This document shows positions 1 through 11,384 of a stretch of 11,384 nt of DNA, in pieces. The notes under the pieces were generated by a model. The model was given only the letters and a program-made list of their open reading frames with translations, was not told the DNA's origin and made no database searches. The DNA is taken from the NCBI GenBank assembly GCA_023423235.1, contig JAFAFY010000197.1, positions 1-11,384 of the forward strand, written 5' to 3'. The stretch comes from Pseudomonadota bacterium. Lineage in GTDB: Bacteria; Pseudomonadota; Gammaproteobacteria; Xanthomonadales; Xanthomonadaceae. The position numbers and the translations under genes are program-made. Position 1 is the stretch's first letter, and every line of letters begins with the position of its first letter.

Positions 1-2129
<2,129 letters not shown>

Positions 2130-2149
2130 CACCCGCCTGGGCGCAAGAC

Positions 2150-2174
2150 CGGCCCGCTGCCGCGCAGCGGGCCG
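2150..2174. terminator. Strong hairpin between convergent acnA and lipoprotein genes
   Basis: A perfect 10-bp inverted repeat, CGGCCCGCTG and CAGCGGGCCG, surrounds a 5-nt loop (CCGCG). It starts 20 nt after the acnA stop and ends 21 nt before the stop of the opposing gene, the expected place for a bidirectional terminator. No T-tract follows on either strand, so it is not a textbook intrinsic terminator. It may act as an RNA 3'-end stabiliser or pause site. The function is inferred from structure and position. Confidence 0.6.
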
Positions 2175-2195
2175 CAGCGACACGATGCGCCGGCG

Positions 2196-2681
2196 CTAAC
2201 GCAAGGTCGGCGTCCATTGGATGCTGGTCATGTACCAGTCGCCGCCGCGCAGGCGCCAGCCGCTTTCGACCCGGTAGGCCTGCGCGCTGTCGGGCAGCAG
2301 GCGACCGCTGCCGCCGGTCAGCGCAACGGTTGCCGCAACGCGCGCGTGCTCGCCTCCCTGCAGTTGCACCTCCAGGGGCCCGGTGGTCACGCCGACCTGC
2401 TGCTGGCGCAACAGCAACAGCGTTGCCATGCGCCGGGCAGCGCGACGGTCCATACCGTCGGGGCCGATGAACTCGGCATCGAGCAGCGATTCCATCGCCG
2501 CGGCATCGCGCGTCTCCAGGCTCTGCTGCAACTCGGCCACGCGCGCGCGCAGCGCGTCCTCGGGCGGCGTTCGTGCACACCCGGCAACGAGGACGCAGGC
2601 CAGCAGCAGCAGCAGCCATCCGCGTGCGTTCGAACATGCGCGCCATGCACCGGCGGCGTGGTGAAGCGGGCAACGGGACAT
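2196..2681 (-). CDS. Predicted lipoprotein, NTF2/SnoaL-like
   Basis: A 161-residue protein of unknown specific function. The N-terminus has a basic stretch, then the hydrophobic run GWLLLLLACVLVAGC. C35 sits in a lipobox (VAGC), so the protein is predicted to be exported, lipidated and membrane-anchored. The mature part begins with a helical segment (EDALRARVAELQQSLETRD, then AAAMESLLDAEFIGPDG) and ends in strand-like sequence with GGDWYMTSIQW. This arrangement resembles NTF2/SnoaL/DUF4440 small alpha+beta cone folds, but the assignment rests on general look only. The start at 2681 is chosen because GGAG lies 8 nt upstream. The frame stays open further upstream, but that adds unlikely sequence. 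The gene converges on acnA and diverges from rpfB. No enzymatic residues can be assigned. Confidence 0.75.
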   Translation of the reverse strand: MSRCPLHHAAGAWRACSNARGWLLLLLACVLVAGCARTPPEDALRARVAELQQSLETRDAAAMESLLDAEFIGPDGMDRRAARRMATLLLLRQQQVGVTTGPLEVQLQGGEHARVAATVALTGGSGRLLPDSAQAYRVESGWRLRGGDWYMTSIQWTPTLR

Positions 2682-2698
2682 CGGGCAGACTCCGTGGG

Positions 2699-2786
2699 GG
2701 CAAGGTTCGCGGGCCCTGTCACCTTGCCAGTCCCGGGGGCCTATGCTCCAATCTTTCGATCCAGACAGGCAAGCTGTACAGGCAAG
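2699..2786 (+). promoter_or_regulatory. Repeated GGCAAG motifs upstream of rpfB
   Basis: The hexamer GGCAAG occurs at 2699-2704, 2768-2773 and 2781-2786, and as its complement CTTGCC at 2723-2728. The first and the complementary copy form a perfect 7-bp inverted repeat (GGCAAGG 2699-2705, CCTTGCC 2722-2728). The last two lie in the 9-bp direct repeat ACAGGCAAG (2765-2773 and 2778-2786, period 13). All lie in the gap between the divergent lipoprotein gene and rpfB, around the candidate -35 box. The pattern could be an operator; no regulator is identified. Confidence 0.35.
2724..2752 (+). promoter_or_regulatory. Candidate sigma70-type promoter for rpfB
   Basis: TTGCCA (2724-2729, 5/6 to TTGACA) and TCCAAT (2747-2752, 4/6 to TATAAT) are separated by 17 nt, and TCCAAT ends 81 nt ahead of the rpfB start. 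The -35 box overlaps one copy of the GGCAAG/CTTGCC motif. This is a sequence match only. Confidence 0.35.
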
Positions 2787-2833
2787 ACGCCGCATCCCGT
2801 GTCGGCCGCCGATCGACAGCAGAAGAGGATTGC

Positions 2834-4510
2834 ATGCGCGAACAACGCCCGTGGCTGGCGTCCTACCCCCCCGGCGTCCCGGCGGAAATCGACCCTGACC
2901 AGTACCGCTCGGTGCCCGCAATCCTCGAGGAAGCGATCTCCCGGTTCCGCGACCGGCCGGCGTTCTCGAACATGGGCCGCGCGATCACCTATGGCGAACT
3001 GGATGCGCGCAGCCGCGATTTCGCCGCCTATCTGCTGGGCGAACTGCAGCTCAAGAAAGGCGATCGCGTCGCGATCATGATGCCCAACTGCCTGCAGTAC
3101 CCCATCGCGCTGTTCGGCGTGCTGCGGGCCGGGCTGACGGTGGTCAACACCAACCCGATGTACACCACGCGCGAACTGCGCCACCAGTTGGTGGATTCGG
3201 GCGCCGCGGCGGTGGTGGTGATGGACAACTTCGGCCACACCGTCCAGGACGTGCTGTCCGACACCCAGGTCAGGCACGTCGTCACCACCGGCCTTGGCGA
3301 CCTGCTGGGCTTCCCGAAGGGGCCGGTGGTCAACCTGGTGGTGCGCTACGTCAAGAAGATGGTGCCCGACTACACCATCCACGGCGCGGTCCGCTTCCGC
3401 GCGGCGCTGGCGGCGGGGGCGAAGCACACCCTGCCAGACATCGCGATCGAGCACGATGACATCGCCTTCCTGCAGTACACCGGCGGCACCACCGGCGCGG
3501 CCAAGGGCGCCATGCTGAGCCACCGCAACATGGTGGCCAACATGCTGCAGACCAGTGCCTGGATCGGCGCCTCGGGCCTGCGCGAAGGCGAGGAAGTCAT
3601 CATCACCGCACTGCCGCTCTACCATATCTTCGCCCTGACGGTGAACTGCCTGCTGTTCACCCGCATCGGCGGCCTGAACTTCCTGATCACCAACCCGCGC
3701 GACATGCCCGGCTTCGTCAAGGAACTCAAGGGCAGCGGCTTCACCGCCATCACCGGCGTCAACACGTTGTTCAACGGCCTGCTGCACACGCCCGGGTTCG
3801 ACCAGTTGGATTTCTCGCGGCTGAAGGTGAGTTTCGGCGGCGGGATGGCCGTGCAGCGCGCAGTGGCGGACAGGTGGAAGCAGGTCACCGGACATACCCT
3901 GGCCGAAGGCTATGGCCTGACCGAATCCTCGCCGGTGGCCTGCGCCAACCTGCTCGACCAGGCGGAGTACAACGGCTCGATCGGCGTGCCCATACCCTCC
4001 ACCGATGCCTGCATCCAGGGCGAGGATGGCGGCCATCTGGCGGTCGGCGACATCGGCGAGCTGTGCATCCGCGGCCCGCAGGTCATGAAGGGCTACTGGC
4101 AACGCCCCGAGGACACCGCCGAGGCGATCGACGCCGACGGCTGGCTGCATACCGGCGACATCGCACGGATGGACGAGCAGGGCTTCTTCTACATCGTCGA
4201 CCGCAAGAAGGACATGATCCTGGTCTCGGGCTTCAACGTGTACCCCAACGAGGTCGAGGACGTGATCGCCATGCTGCCCGGCGTGCACGAGGTGGCCGCG
4301 GTGGGTGTGCCCGACGAGCGTTCCGGCGAGGCGGTGAAGGTGGTCATCGTGCGCAAGGATCCAGCCCTGACCGCCGACCAGGTCAAGGCCCATGCACGCC
4401 AGCACCTGACCGGCTACAAGCATCCACGCATCGTGGAGTTCCGCAACGAACTGCCCAAGACCAACGTCGGCAAGATCCTGCGACGGGAGTTGCGAGACAA
4501 CGCAGAGTGA
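2834..4510 (+). CDS. rpfB: Long-chain fatty acyl-CoA ligase RpfB (FadD family)
   Basis: A 558-residue cytoplasmic or membrane-associated ligase that activates fatty acids to acyl-CoA with ATP, via an acyl-adenylate. Length matches E. coli FadD (about 560). ANL-superfamily motifs are complete: the phosphate loop YTGGTTGAAKG (residues 215-225), GYGLTE (359-364), HTGD (439-442), the hinge region DRKKD (456-460) followed by ILVSGFNVYPNEVE, and the C-terminal catalytic lysine K547 in GKILRREL. The ATG at 2834 follows an AAGAGGA ribosome site (2823-2829) and gives the FadD-like N-terminus; the upstream open frame is non-coding. It lies directly before rpfF, as in Xanthomonas, where RpfB is a fatty acyl-CoA ligase that turns over DSF and counteracts the thioesterase activity of RpfF. 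That role here follows from synteny. It may also serve general beta-oxidation. Confidence 0.93.
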   Translation: MREQRPWLASYPPGVPAEIDPDQYRSVPAILEEAISRFRDRPAFSNMGRAITYGELDARSRDFAAYLLGELQLKKGDRVAIMMPNCLQYPIALFGVLRAGLTVVNTNPMYTTRELRHQLVDSGAAAVVVMDNFGHTVQDVLSDTQVRHVVTTGLGDLLGFPKGPVVNLVVRYVKKMVPDYTIHGAVRFRAALAAGAKHTLPDIAIEHDDIAFLQYTGGTTGAAKGAMLSHRNMVANMLQTSAWIGASGLREGEEVIITALPLYHIFALTVNCLLFTRIGGLNFLITNPRDMPGFVKELKGSGFTAITGVNTLFNGLLHTPGFDQLDFSRLKVSFGGGMAVQRAVADRWKQVTGHTLAEGYGLTESSPVACANLLDQAEYNGSIGVPIPSTDACIQGEDGGHLAVGDIGELCIRGPQVMKGYWQRPEDTAEAIDADGWLHTGDIARMDEQGFFYIVDRKKDMILVSGFNVYPNEVEDVIAMLPGVHEVAAVGVPDERSGEAVKVVIVRKDPALTADQVKAHARQHLTGYKHPRIVEFRNELPKTNVGKILRRELRDNAE

Positions 4511-4566
4511 AATGTGACTTCCGTCGCACTATCGCGGCGGACGTTGCGCCATTGCGCGCCAGATCA

Positions 4567-4604
4567 TTGAAATCCTTGCCCTGCCCGCGGATTGAGCGCA
4601 TAGA
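4567..4604 (+). promoter_or_regulatory. Weak candidate promoter for rpfF in the rpfB-rpfF gap
   Basis: The 176-nt gap between rpfB and rpfF is long enough for a separate promoter. The best matches are TTGCCC (4576-4581), 17 nt, then CATAGA (4599-4604), and TTGAAA (4567-4572), 18 nt, then ATTGAG (4591-4596). Neither has a good -10 box. rpfF could equally be read from the rpfB transcript. I see no convincing terminator in this gap. Confidence 0.25.
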
Positions 4605-4672
4605 AGCGGGCATCGGGCGAAACATGAACGCGCAGGGCTTCCGCCAGGCGCCCGGCTGGCGGTGGCCCTCTC

Positions 4673-4680
4673 AAGGGGGA
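4673..4680 (+). promoter_or_regulatory. Shine-Dalgarno site that fixes the rpfF start
   Basis: AAGGGGGA lies 6 nt before the ATG at 4687. An in-frame ATG at 4624 has no comparable site and would add 21 residues unlike known RpfF N-termini. The 4687 start is therefore preferred. Confidence 0.7.
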
Positions 4681-4686
4681 TTTCCA

Positions 4687-5613
4687 ATGACCAACGTCGA
4701 GCTGCTGCACCGCGATTGCACCACCGCCCTGTCCACCATCCGGATCGAGCACGATCCATCCAACGACGCGCACTGGTGCTTCATGCACGCGCAACAGGCA
4801 TTCGCCGACCCGACCTACCGGGCCTGCTTCTCGCCGGGGCTGCTGCGCGAACTGCGCCTGTTCGCGCGCCAGACCATCGAGCGGATCTCCGAGCGTTCGC
4901 AGCAGGCCGAACGCGGGATCTCGCACATCGTGCTGGGCTCGGACGCCCATGTCTTCAACCTCGGCGGCGACCTGAAGCTGTTCGCCGGCCTGATCCGCAA
5001 CCGCGACCGCGACGGCCTGCTGCGCTACGCCACCGAGTGCGTCGACAACATCCATCTGCTGCACACCCGCCTGCATCCCGATGCGCACACGGTGGCGCTG
5101 GTGGAGGGCGATGCACTGGGCGGTGGTTTCGAACTCGCGCTCGCCTGCCAGACCATCGTCGCCGAGCGCGGCGTGCAGATGGGATTCCCGGAAGTGCTGT
5201 TCGGGTTGTTCCCGGGCATGGGCGCCTATTCGCTGCTGGTCCACCGGACCACGCCGAAGATCGCCGAGGAAATGATGCTGGGCGGCAGGATGTACACCAG
5301 CGACGAACTCCACGCGATGGGCATCGTCGATGTCCTGGTCGACAAGGGCGAAGGCACCCGCGCGGTGCACGAGCTGATCCGCCAGAACCGGCGCATTGCC
5401 GCAGCCCGCCTGGCGCTGCACCAGGTCCGCGAAGGTGCGAACCCGGTATCGCACGAGGAGTTGATGCGCATCACCCGGATCTGGGTCGACACCGCGTTGC
5501 AACTGGGCGACCGCCAGTTGCGGGTGATGGAGCGCCTGGTGCGCGCGCAGCTGCGGCGCCCGGAAGAAACCCAGGCGCTCGCTCCGGCGGGCGAAGCCGC
5601 CAGCGCGGGCTGA
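4687..5613 (+). CDS. rpfF: DSF synthase RpfF (enoyl-CoA hydratase/crotonase family)
   Basis: A 308-residue crotonase-fold enzyme that makes diffusible signal factor, a cis-2-unsaturated fatty acid, by dehydrating a 3-hydroxyacyl-ACP and releasing the free acid. The oxyanion-hole segments are VFNLGGDL (around residues 89-96) and GDALGGGFE. The two glutamates are E149 (GGGFE) and E169 (FPEVLF), with the same 20-residue spacing as the catalytic E141/E161 of X. campestris RpfF. FPEVLFGLFPGMGAYS and the C-terminal RITRIWVDTALQLG are characteristic of RpfF rather than of generic hydratases. It follows rpfB and converges on rpfC with a 21-nt gap, matching the Xanthomonas arrangement. In Xanthomonas the RpfC receiver domain binds RpfF and limits its activity; this is expected here but not visible in sequence. 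The tail after RAQLRRPEE is alanine-rich and probably disordered. Confidence 0.94.
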   Translation: MTNVELLHRDCTTALSTIRIEHDPSNDAHWCFMHAQQAFADPTYRACFSPGLLRELRLFARQTIERISERSQQAERGISHIVLGSDAHVFNLGGDLKLFAGLIRNRDRDGLLRYATECVDNIHLLHTRLHPDAHTVALVEGDALGGGFELALACQTIVAERGVQMGFPEVLFGLFPGMGAYSLLVHRTTPKIAEEMMLGGRMYTSDELHAMGIVDVLVDKGEGTRAVHELIRQNRRIAAARLALHQVREGANPVSHEELMRITRIWVDTALQLGDRQLRVMERLVRAQLRRPEETQALAPAGEAASAG

Positions 5614-5634
5614 GAGGCAACCGGCAGGCCCGGA

Positions 5635-7770
<2,136 letters not shown>

Positions 7771-7780
7771 CCCGGCGCGC

Positions 7781-8836
7781 TCATTGCACCGTCTGCCCGT
7801 CGGGACCCGCATGCAAGGCGCAGATCTCGCGCAGGCGCGCGGTCTCGCCCAGCAGCGCATCGACGCAGCGCGGGTCGAAGTGACGGCCGCTGTTCTCGGC
7901 GATGTAGGCCAATGCTTCCTCGATCGACCATGCGCGCTTGTACGGGCGGCGCGAGATCAGCGCGTCGAACACGTCGGCGATCGCCACGATGCGCGCCTCC
8001 AGCGGGATCTCCTCGCCGGCCAGGCCATCGGGATAGCCGCTGCCGTCGAAGCGCTCCTGGTGGCGCAGGGCGATCAGCGCGCTGAGCTGGATGAAGCGGT
8101 TCTGGCTGTTGCTCAGCAACTCGTAGCCGATCCGCGGATGCTCGCGCATGGTCGCGGTTTCCTCCGCCGTCAGCGGGCCGGGCTTGGTCAGGATGGCGTC
8201 GGAGATCGCGATCTTGCCGATGTCGTGCAGCGGCGCGGCCAGCTCGATCATCCGCACCTCGTCCTCGCCCAGACCCATGGCCTCGGCCACCATGCCCGCC
8301 ACCGCGGCCACGCGCTCGAGGTTGGCGCTGGTGCTGGCATCGCGGTAGGCGATGGCGCGCGCCAGCCGGAACAGGGTTTCGCGCTCGCGCTCCTCGATCT
8401 CGTGCATGCTCGCCAGCAGGCGCTGCTCGAGCGACAGCGCCCGTTGTTTGACGGACTCGGACTGCTGGCGCAGCTGCAGCAGGTTGCGGCAACGTGCCCG
8501 CAGCTCGCGCGGGCGCACCGGCTTGACCAGGAAATCGATGACGCCGGCATCGAGCGCGGCCTGACGGATCGGCTCGTCGCCGACCACGGTCACGAGCACG
8601 ATCGGCACGTCCCGGTGCAGCAGCGGGCGGCGGAAGCGCCGGGCGAACTCCAGGCCGTCGACCACCGGCATGCGGTAGTCGAGCAGCAGCAGGTCGGGCC
8701 GGTTGTCGTCGCACCAGCGCAGTGCGATCTCGGGGTCGCCGAAATCGAACACGTCCAGTTCCGGACTGATGTCCTCGAGGATGTGCCGCAACATGGTCCG
8801 TGCGGACGTCTGGTCGTCGACGATGACGATGTTCAT
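7781..8836 (-). CDS. rpfG: Response regulator RpfG, receiver plus HD-GYP c-di-GMP phosphodiesterase
   Basis: A 351-residue cytoplasmic regulator. The receiver (about 1-120) has D7/D8, phospho-acceptor D53 (LLLLDYRMP), T83 and K105. A long helical, probably coiled-coil linker follows (about 120-160), then an HD-GYP domain with H204-D205 (PLHDIGKIAI) and G267-Y268-P269 in FDGSGYPDGL. Such domains hydrolyse cyclic di-GMP, and in Xanthomonas the RpfC-activated RpfG does so to switch on virulence genes. Two positions differ from the general HD-GYP signature: HHE reads H259-Q260-E261, and the TxxHxxRV histidine is N172. HD and GYP themselves are intact. I cannot tell whether the differences are shared by RpfG orthologs. 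The start at 8836 is supported by GAAGGAGG at 8843-8850. The gene is transcribed with rpfC, whose start lies 10 nt beyond the rpfG stop. Confidence 0.94.
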   Translation of the reverse strand: MNIVIVDDQTSARTMLRHILEDISPELDVFDFGDPEIALRWCDDNRPDLLLLDYRMPVVDGLEFARRFRRPLLHRDVPIVLVTVVGDEPIRQAALDAGVIDFLVKPVRPRELRARCRNLLQLRQQSESVKQRALSLEQRLLASMHEIEERERETLFRLARAIAYRDASTSANLERVAAVAGMVAEAMGLGEDEVRMIELAAPLHDIGKIAISDAILTKPGPLTAEETATMREHPRIGYELLSNSQNRFIQLSALIALRHQERFDGSGYPDGLAGEEIPLEARIVAIADVFDALISRRPYKRAWSIEEALAYIAENSGRHFDPRCVDALLGETARLREICALHAGPDGQTVQ

Positions 8837-8842
8837 CCCGCC

Positions 8843-8850
8843 CCTCCTTC
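8843..8850 (-). promoter_or_regulatory. Strong Shine-Dalgarno site of rpfG
   Basis: Read on the minus strand, GAAGGAGG lies 6 nt before the ATG at 8836. It is a near-perfect complement to the 16S rRNA tail and the strongest ribosome site in the window. It decides the start against upstream in-frame options. Confidence 0.8.
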
Positions 8851-8885
8851 GGGTCCCGGTGGCGCCCAGCCAGCGGCGCCTGTCG

Positions 8886-8891
8886 ATCTTA
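8886..8891 (-). promoter_or_regulatory. Possible -10 box of the rpfG-rpfC operon
   Basis: On the minus strand TAAGAT (4/6 to TATAAT) lies about 50 nt ahead of the rpfG ATG, in the 166-nt gap after lysS. The nearest TTG-type box (TTGGCT) is 21 nt upstream, which is too far for a good sigma70 promoter. This is a weak candidate only. Confidence 0.2.
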
Positions 8892-8967
8892 ACGTGAAGC
8901 AAGCCCCGCGCCAGCCAACCCCCTGGCCCCAGCGCCGCGCCGCAGGCGGGTCGACGCCGGACCTGCG

Positions 8968-8991
8968 GGTGGCAAAGCCGCCGCAAGCGGC
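8968..8991 (-). terminator. GC-rich hairpins downstream of lysS
   Basis: Two mutually exclusive small stems lie 11-35 nt past the lysS stop. One is GCCGCAAGCGGC (8980-8991), self-complementary around a short centre. The other is GGTGGC/GCCGCC (8968-8973 and 8977-8982, one wobble pair) with an AAA loop. Neither is followed by a clear T-tract. Weak evidence for transcript ending between lysS and rpfG. Confidence 0.25.
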
Positions 8992-9002
8992 AGAAACCGC
9001 CC

Positions 9003-10643
<1,641 letters not shown>

Positions 10644-10679
10644 GGGGGTCTCTGTGGGACGGATATTGGCCGCGATCTA

Positions 10680-10783
10680 CGCGGATGGCGCGGACGACAG
10701 TGGAAGACCGTGGATCAGGCTATTCCCGGCAGATTCCGGATGCGCGCTGATCCGCGAAAATCCGCGGACGAAAACGGATCAGC
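10680..10783. repeat. Intergenic inverted and direct repeats between prfB and lysS
   Basis: GCTGATCCG (10746-10754) and CGGATCAGC (10775-10783) form a perfect 9-bp inverted repeat around a 20-nt loop. The loop contains a second self-complementary element: TCCGCG at 10751-10756 and 10761-10766 in direct orientation, with CGCGGA at 10763-10768. GGATCAG also occurs at 10712-10718, and CGCGGAT at 10680-10686. In the direction of prfB transcription the outer stem lies at the very end of the extended prfB frame and could act as a terminator or processing hairpin. It could also be a degenerate copy of a dispersed intergenic repeat; one window cannot show that. Confidence 0.45.
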
Positions 10784-10883
10784 TGGCATCCACGCGTTTG
10801 GCCCCGGCCTCCAGACCGGATTTGAGCGCGGCCTCCACGAACTCGTCCAGATCGCCGTCCAGCACCTTCTGCGTGTCCGAGCG
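10779..10883 (-). pseudogene. prfB: Detached prfB C-terminal coding remnant after in-frame TAA
   Basis: Reading on in the prfB frame past the TAA at 10884-10886 gives 34 sense codons and then TGA (10779-10781). The peptide starts RSDTQKVLDGDLDEF and continues VEAALKSGL before ending in AGAKRVDAS. This matches the usual end of RF2 (E. coli has TRNTQAVLDG, then a Phe-Ile-Glu-Ala-Ser-Leu-Lys-Ala-Gly-Leu end). The frame is unbroken and conserved, so it was translated recently, is reached by readthrough, or is split by a sequence error. It has no obvious start or ribosome site of its own. Confidence 0.8.
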
Positions 10884-11384
10884 TTAGACGCCCGTGCGCA
10901 GGTCCTTGATCCGGCTCTGGTCGAGCACGTAGTTGCGGATCTGGCTGCCCCAGCCGATGTCGGACTTGGTGGCTTCCAGCGCGTCCTTCTCGGCGTTGCG
11001 CTTCTGCAGCTCCAGCTCGTAGAGCTTGGCGGCCAGCATCTTCATCGCGCGGTCGCGGTTGGCGTGCTGGCTGCGCTCGGTCTGGCAGGCCACCACCGTG
11101 TTGGTGGGCACGTGGGTGATGCGCACCGCCGACTCGGTCTTGTTGACGTGCTGGCCACCGGCGCCGGAGGAGCGGTAGACGTCGGTGCGCAGGTCGGCGG
11201 GGTTGATCTCGATGTCGATCTTGTCGTCGACCTCCGGGGACACGAACACCGAGGTGAAGCTGGGGTGCCGGCGGGTGTCGGAATCGAACGGCGACTTGCG
11301 CACCAGCCGGTGCACGCCGATCTCGGTCTTGAGCCAGCCGTAGGCGAAATCGCCCTCGACCCGGAACGTGGCGGACTTGATGCC
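10884..11384 (-). CDS. prfB: Peptide chain release factor 2, 3' part, ending at an early TAA
   Basis: RF2 ends translation at UAA and UGA. The visible 166 residues begin in mid-protein (GIKSATFRVEGDFAYGWLK) at the window edge. They include the stop-codon recognition tripeptide SPF (nt 11286-11294, in VRKSPFDSD) and the peptidyl-tRNA hydrolysis motif GGQ (nt 11151-11159, in SSGAGGQHVNKTESA). SPF rather than PxT separates RF2 from RF1. The frame ends at TAA immediately after IKDLRTGV, about 35 residues before the normal end, although the missing C-terminus is encoded just downstream in the same frame. A sense codon, most simply GAA (Glu), seems to have become TAA. The N-terminal programmed-frameshift region typical of prfB lies outside the window. 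lysS follows on the same strand. Confidence 0.88.
   Translation of the reverse strand, partial: GIKSATFRVEGDFAYGWLKTEIGVHRLVRKSPFDSDTRRHPSFTSVFVSPEVDDKIDIEINPADLRTDVYRSSGAGGQHVNKTESAVRITHVPTNTVVACQTERSQHANRDRAMKMLAAKLYELELQKRNAEKDALEATKSDIGWGSQIRNYVLDQSRIKDLRTGV

Noticed and set aside
2573..2833. N-terminal extension of rpfB to an upstream ATG
   Set aside because: It would run antisense through the lipoprotein gene and across the promoter region. The ATG at 2834 has a ribosome site and yields the normal FadD length.
2741..4423. Long open frame on the minus strand antisense to rpfB
   Set aside because: Its protein is rich in His, Gln, Val and Asp with no recognisable domain, the typical antisense shadow of a GC-rich gene. 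rpfB on the other strand has complete family motifs.
4624..4686. Alternative rpfF start 63 nt upstream
   Set aside because: The frame is open and an ATG exists, but there is no good ribosome site, while AAGGGGGA sits correctly before the ATG at 4687.
10884..10886. The prfB TAA as the classic RF2 programmed-frameshift stop
   Set aside because: That regulatory site is a UGA near codon 26 and needs a +1 shift. Here the codon is TAA near the C-terminus and the downstream frame is unchanged, so it is a different event.

Overview
The window is strongly GC-rich, densely coding DNA. It carries the rpf quorum-sensing cluster of the family Xanthomonadaceae (Lysobacteraceae). Gene content, order and orientation follow the rpf locus known from Xanthomonas campestris. 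GC bias and protein details would suit a Lysobacter/Luteimonas/Pseudoxanthomonas-type genus, but I cannot name the species.

Layout. (1) Positions 1-2129, + strand: aconitate hydratase A (acnA, called rpfA in Xanthomonas), missing its N-terminus at the window edge. (2) 2150-2174: a strong GC hairpin between convergent genes. (3) 2196-2681, - strand: a small predicted lipoprotein with an NTF2/SnoaL-like look. (4) 2834-4510, + strand: rpfB, a FadD-type fatty acyl-CoA ligase. (5) 4687-5613, + strand: rpfF, the crotonase-fold synthase of the DSF (cis-2-unsaturated fatty acid) signal. (6) 5635-7770, - strand, converging on rpfF: rpfC, the membrane hybrid histidine kinase that senses DSF. (7) 7781-8836, - strand, 10 nt upstream of rpfC: rpfG, a receiver plus HD-GYP response regulator predicted to degrade cyclic di-GMP. 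(8) 9003-10643, - strand: lysS, lysyl-tRNA synthetase. (9) 10884-11384, - strand: the 3' part of prfB, peptide chain release factor 2, running off the right edge. prfB-lysS is a pairing also seen in E. coli.

How the genes work together. RpfF makes DSF. RpfB activates free fatty acids, including DSF-type acids, to CoA thioesters, which recycles or removes the signal. RpfC senses DSF at the membrane, autophosphorylates, and relays phosphate through its receiver and HPt domains to RpfG. RpfG then lowers cyclic di-GMP. In Xanthomonas RpfC also restrains RpfF directly. The rpfH gene found between rpfG and rpfC in X. campestris is absent here. Aconitase, lysS and prfB are conserved housekeeping neighbours.

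The main surprise is at the right end. The prfB frame meets a TAA codon just after the conserved DLRTGV segment. The next 34 codons in the same frame still encode what looks like the normal RF2 C-terminus, ending at a TGA. Other points to check are substitutions at conserved positions of the RpfG HD-GYP domain, a roughly 44-residue C-terminal tail on LysS, repeated GGCAAG motifs ahead of rpfB, and a 9-bp inverted repeat overlapping the end of rpfC at the rpfF/rpfC junction. I see no tRNA, rRNA, CRISPR or insertion sequence.
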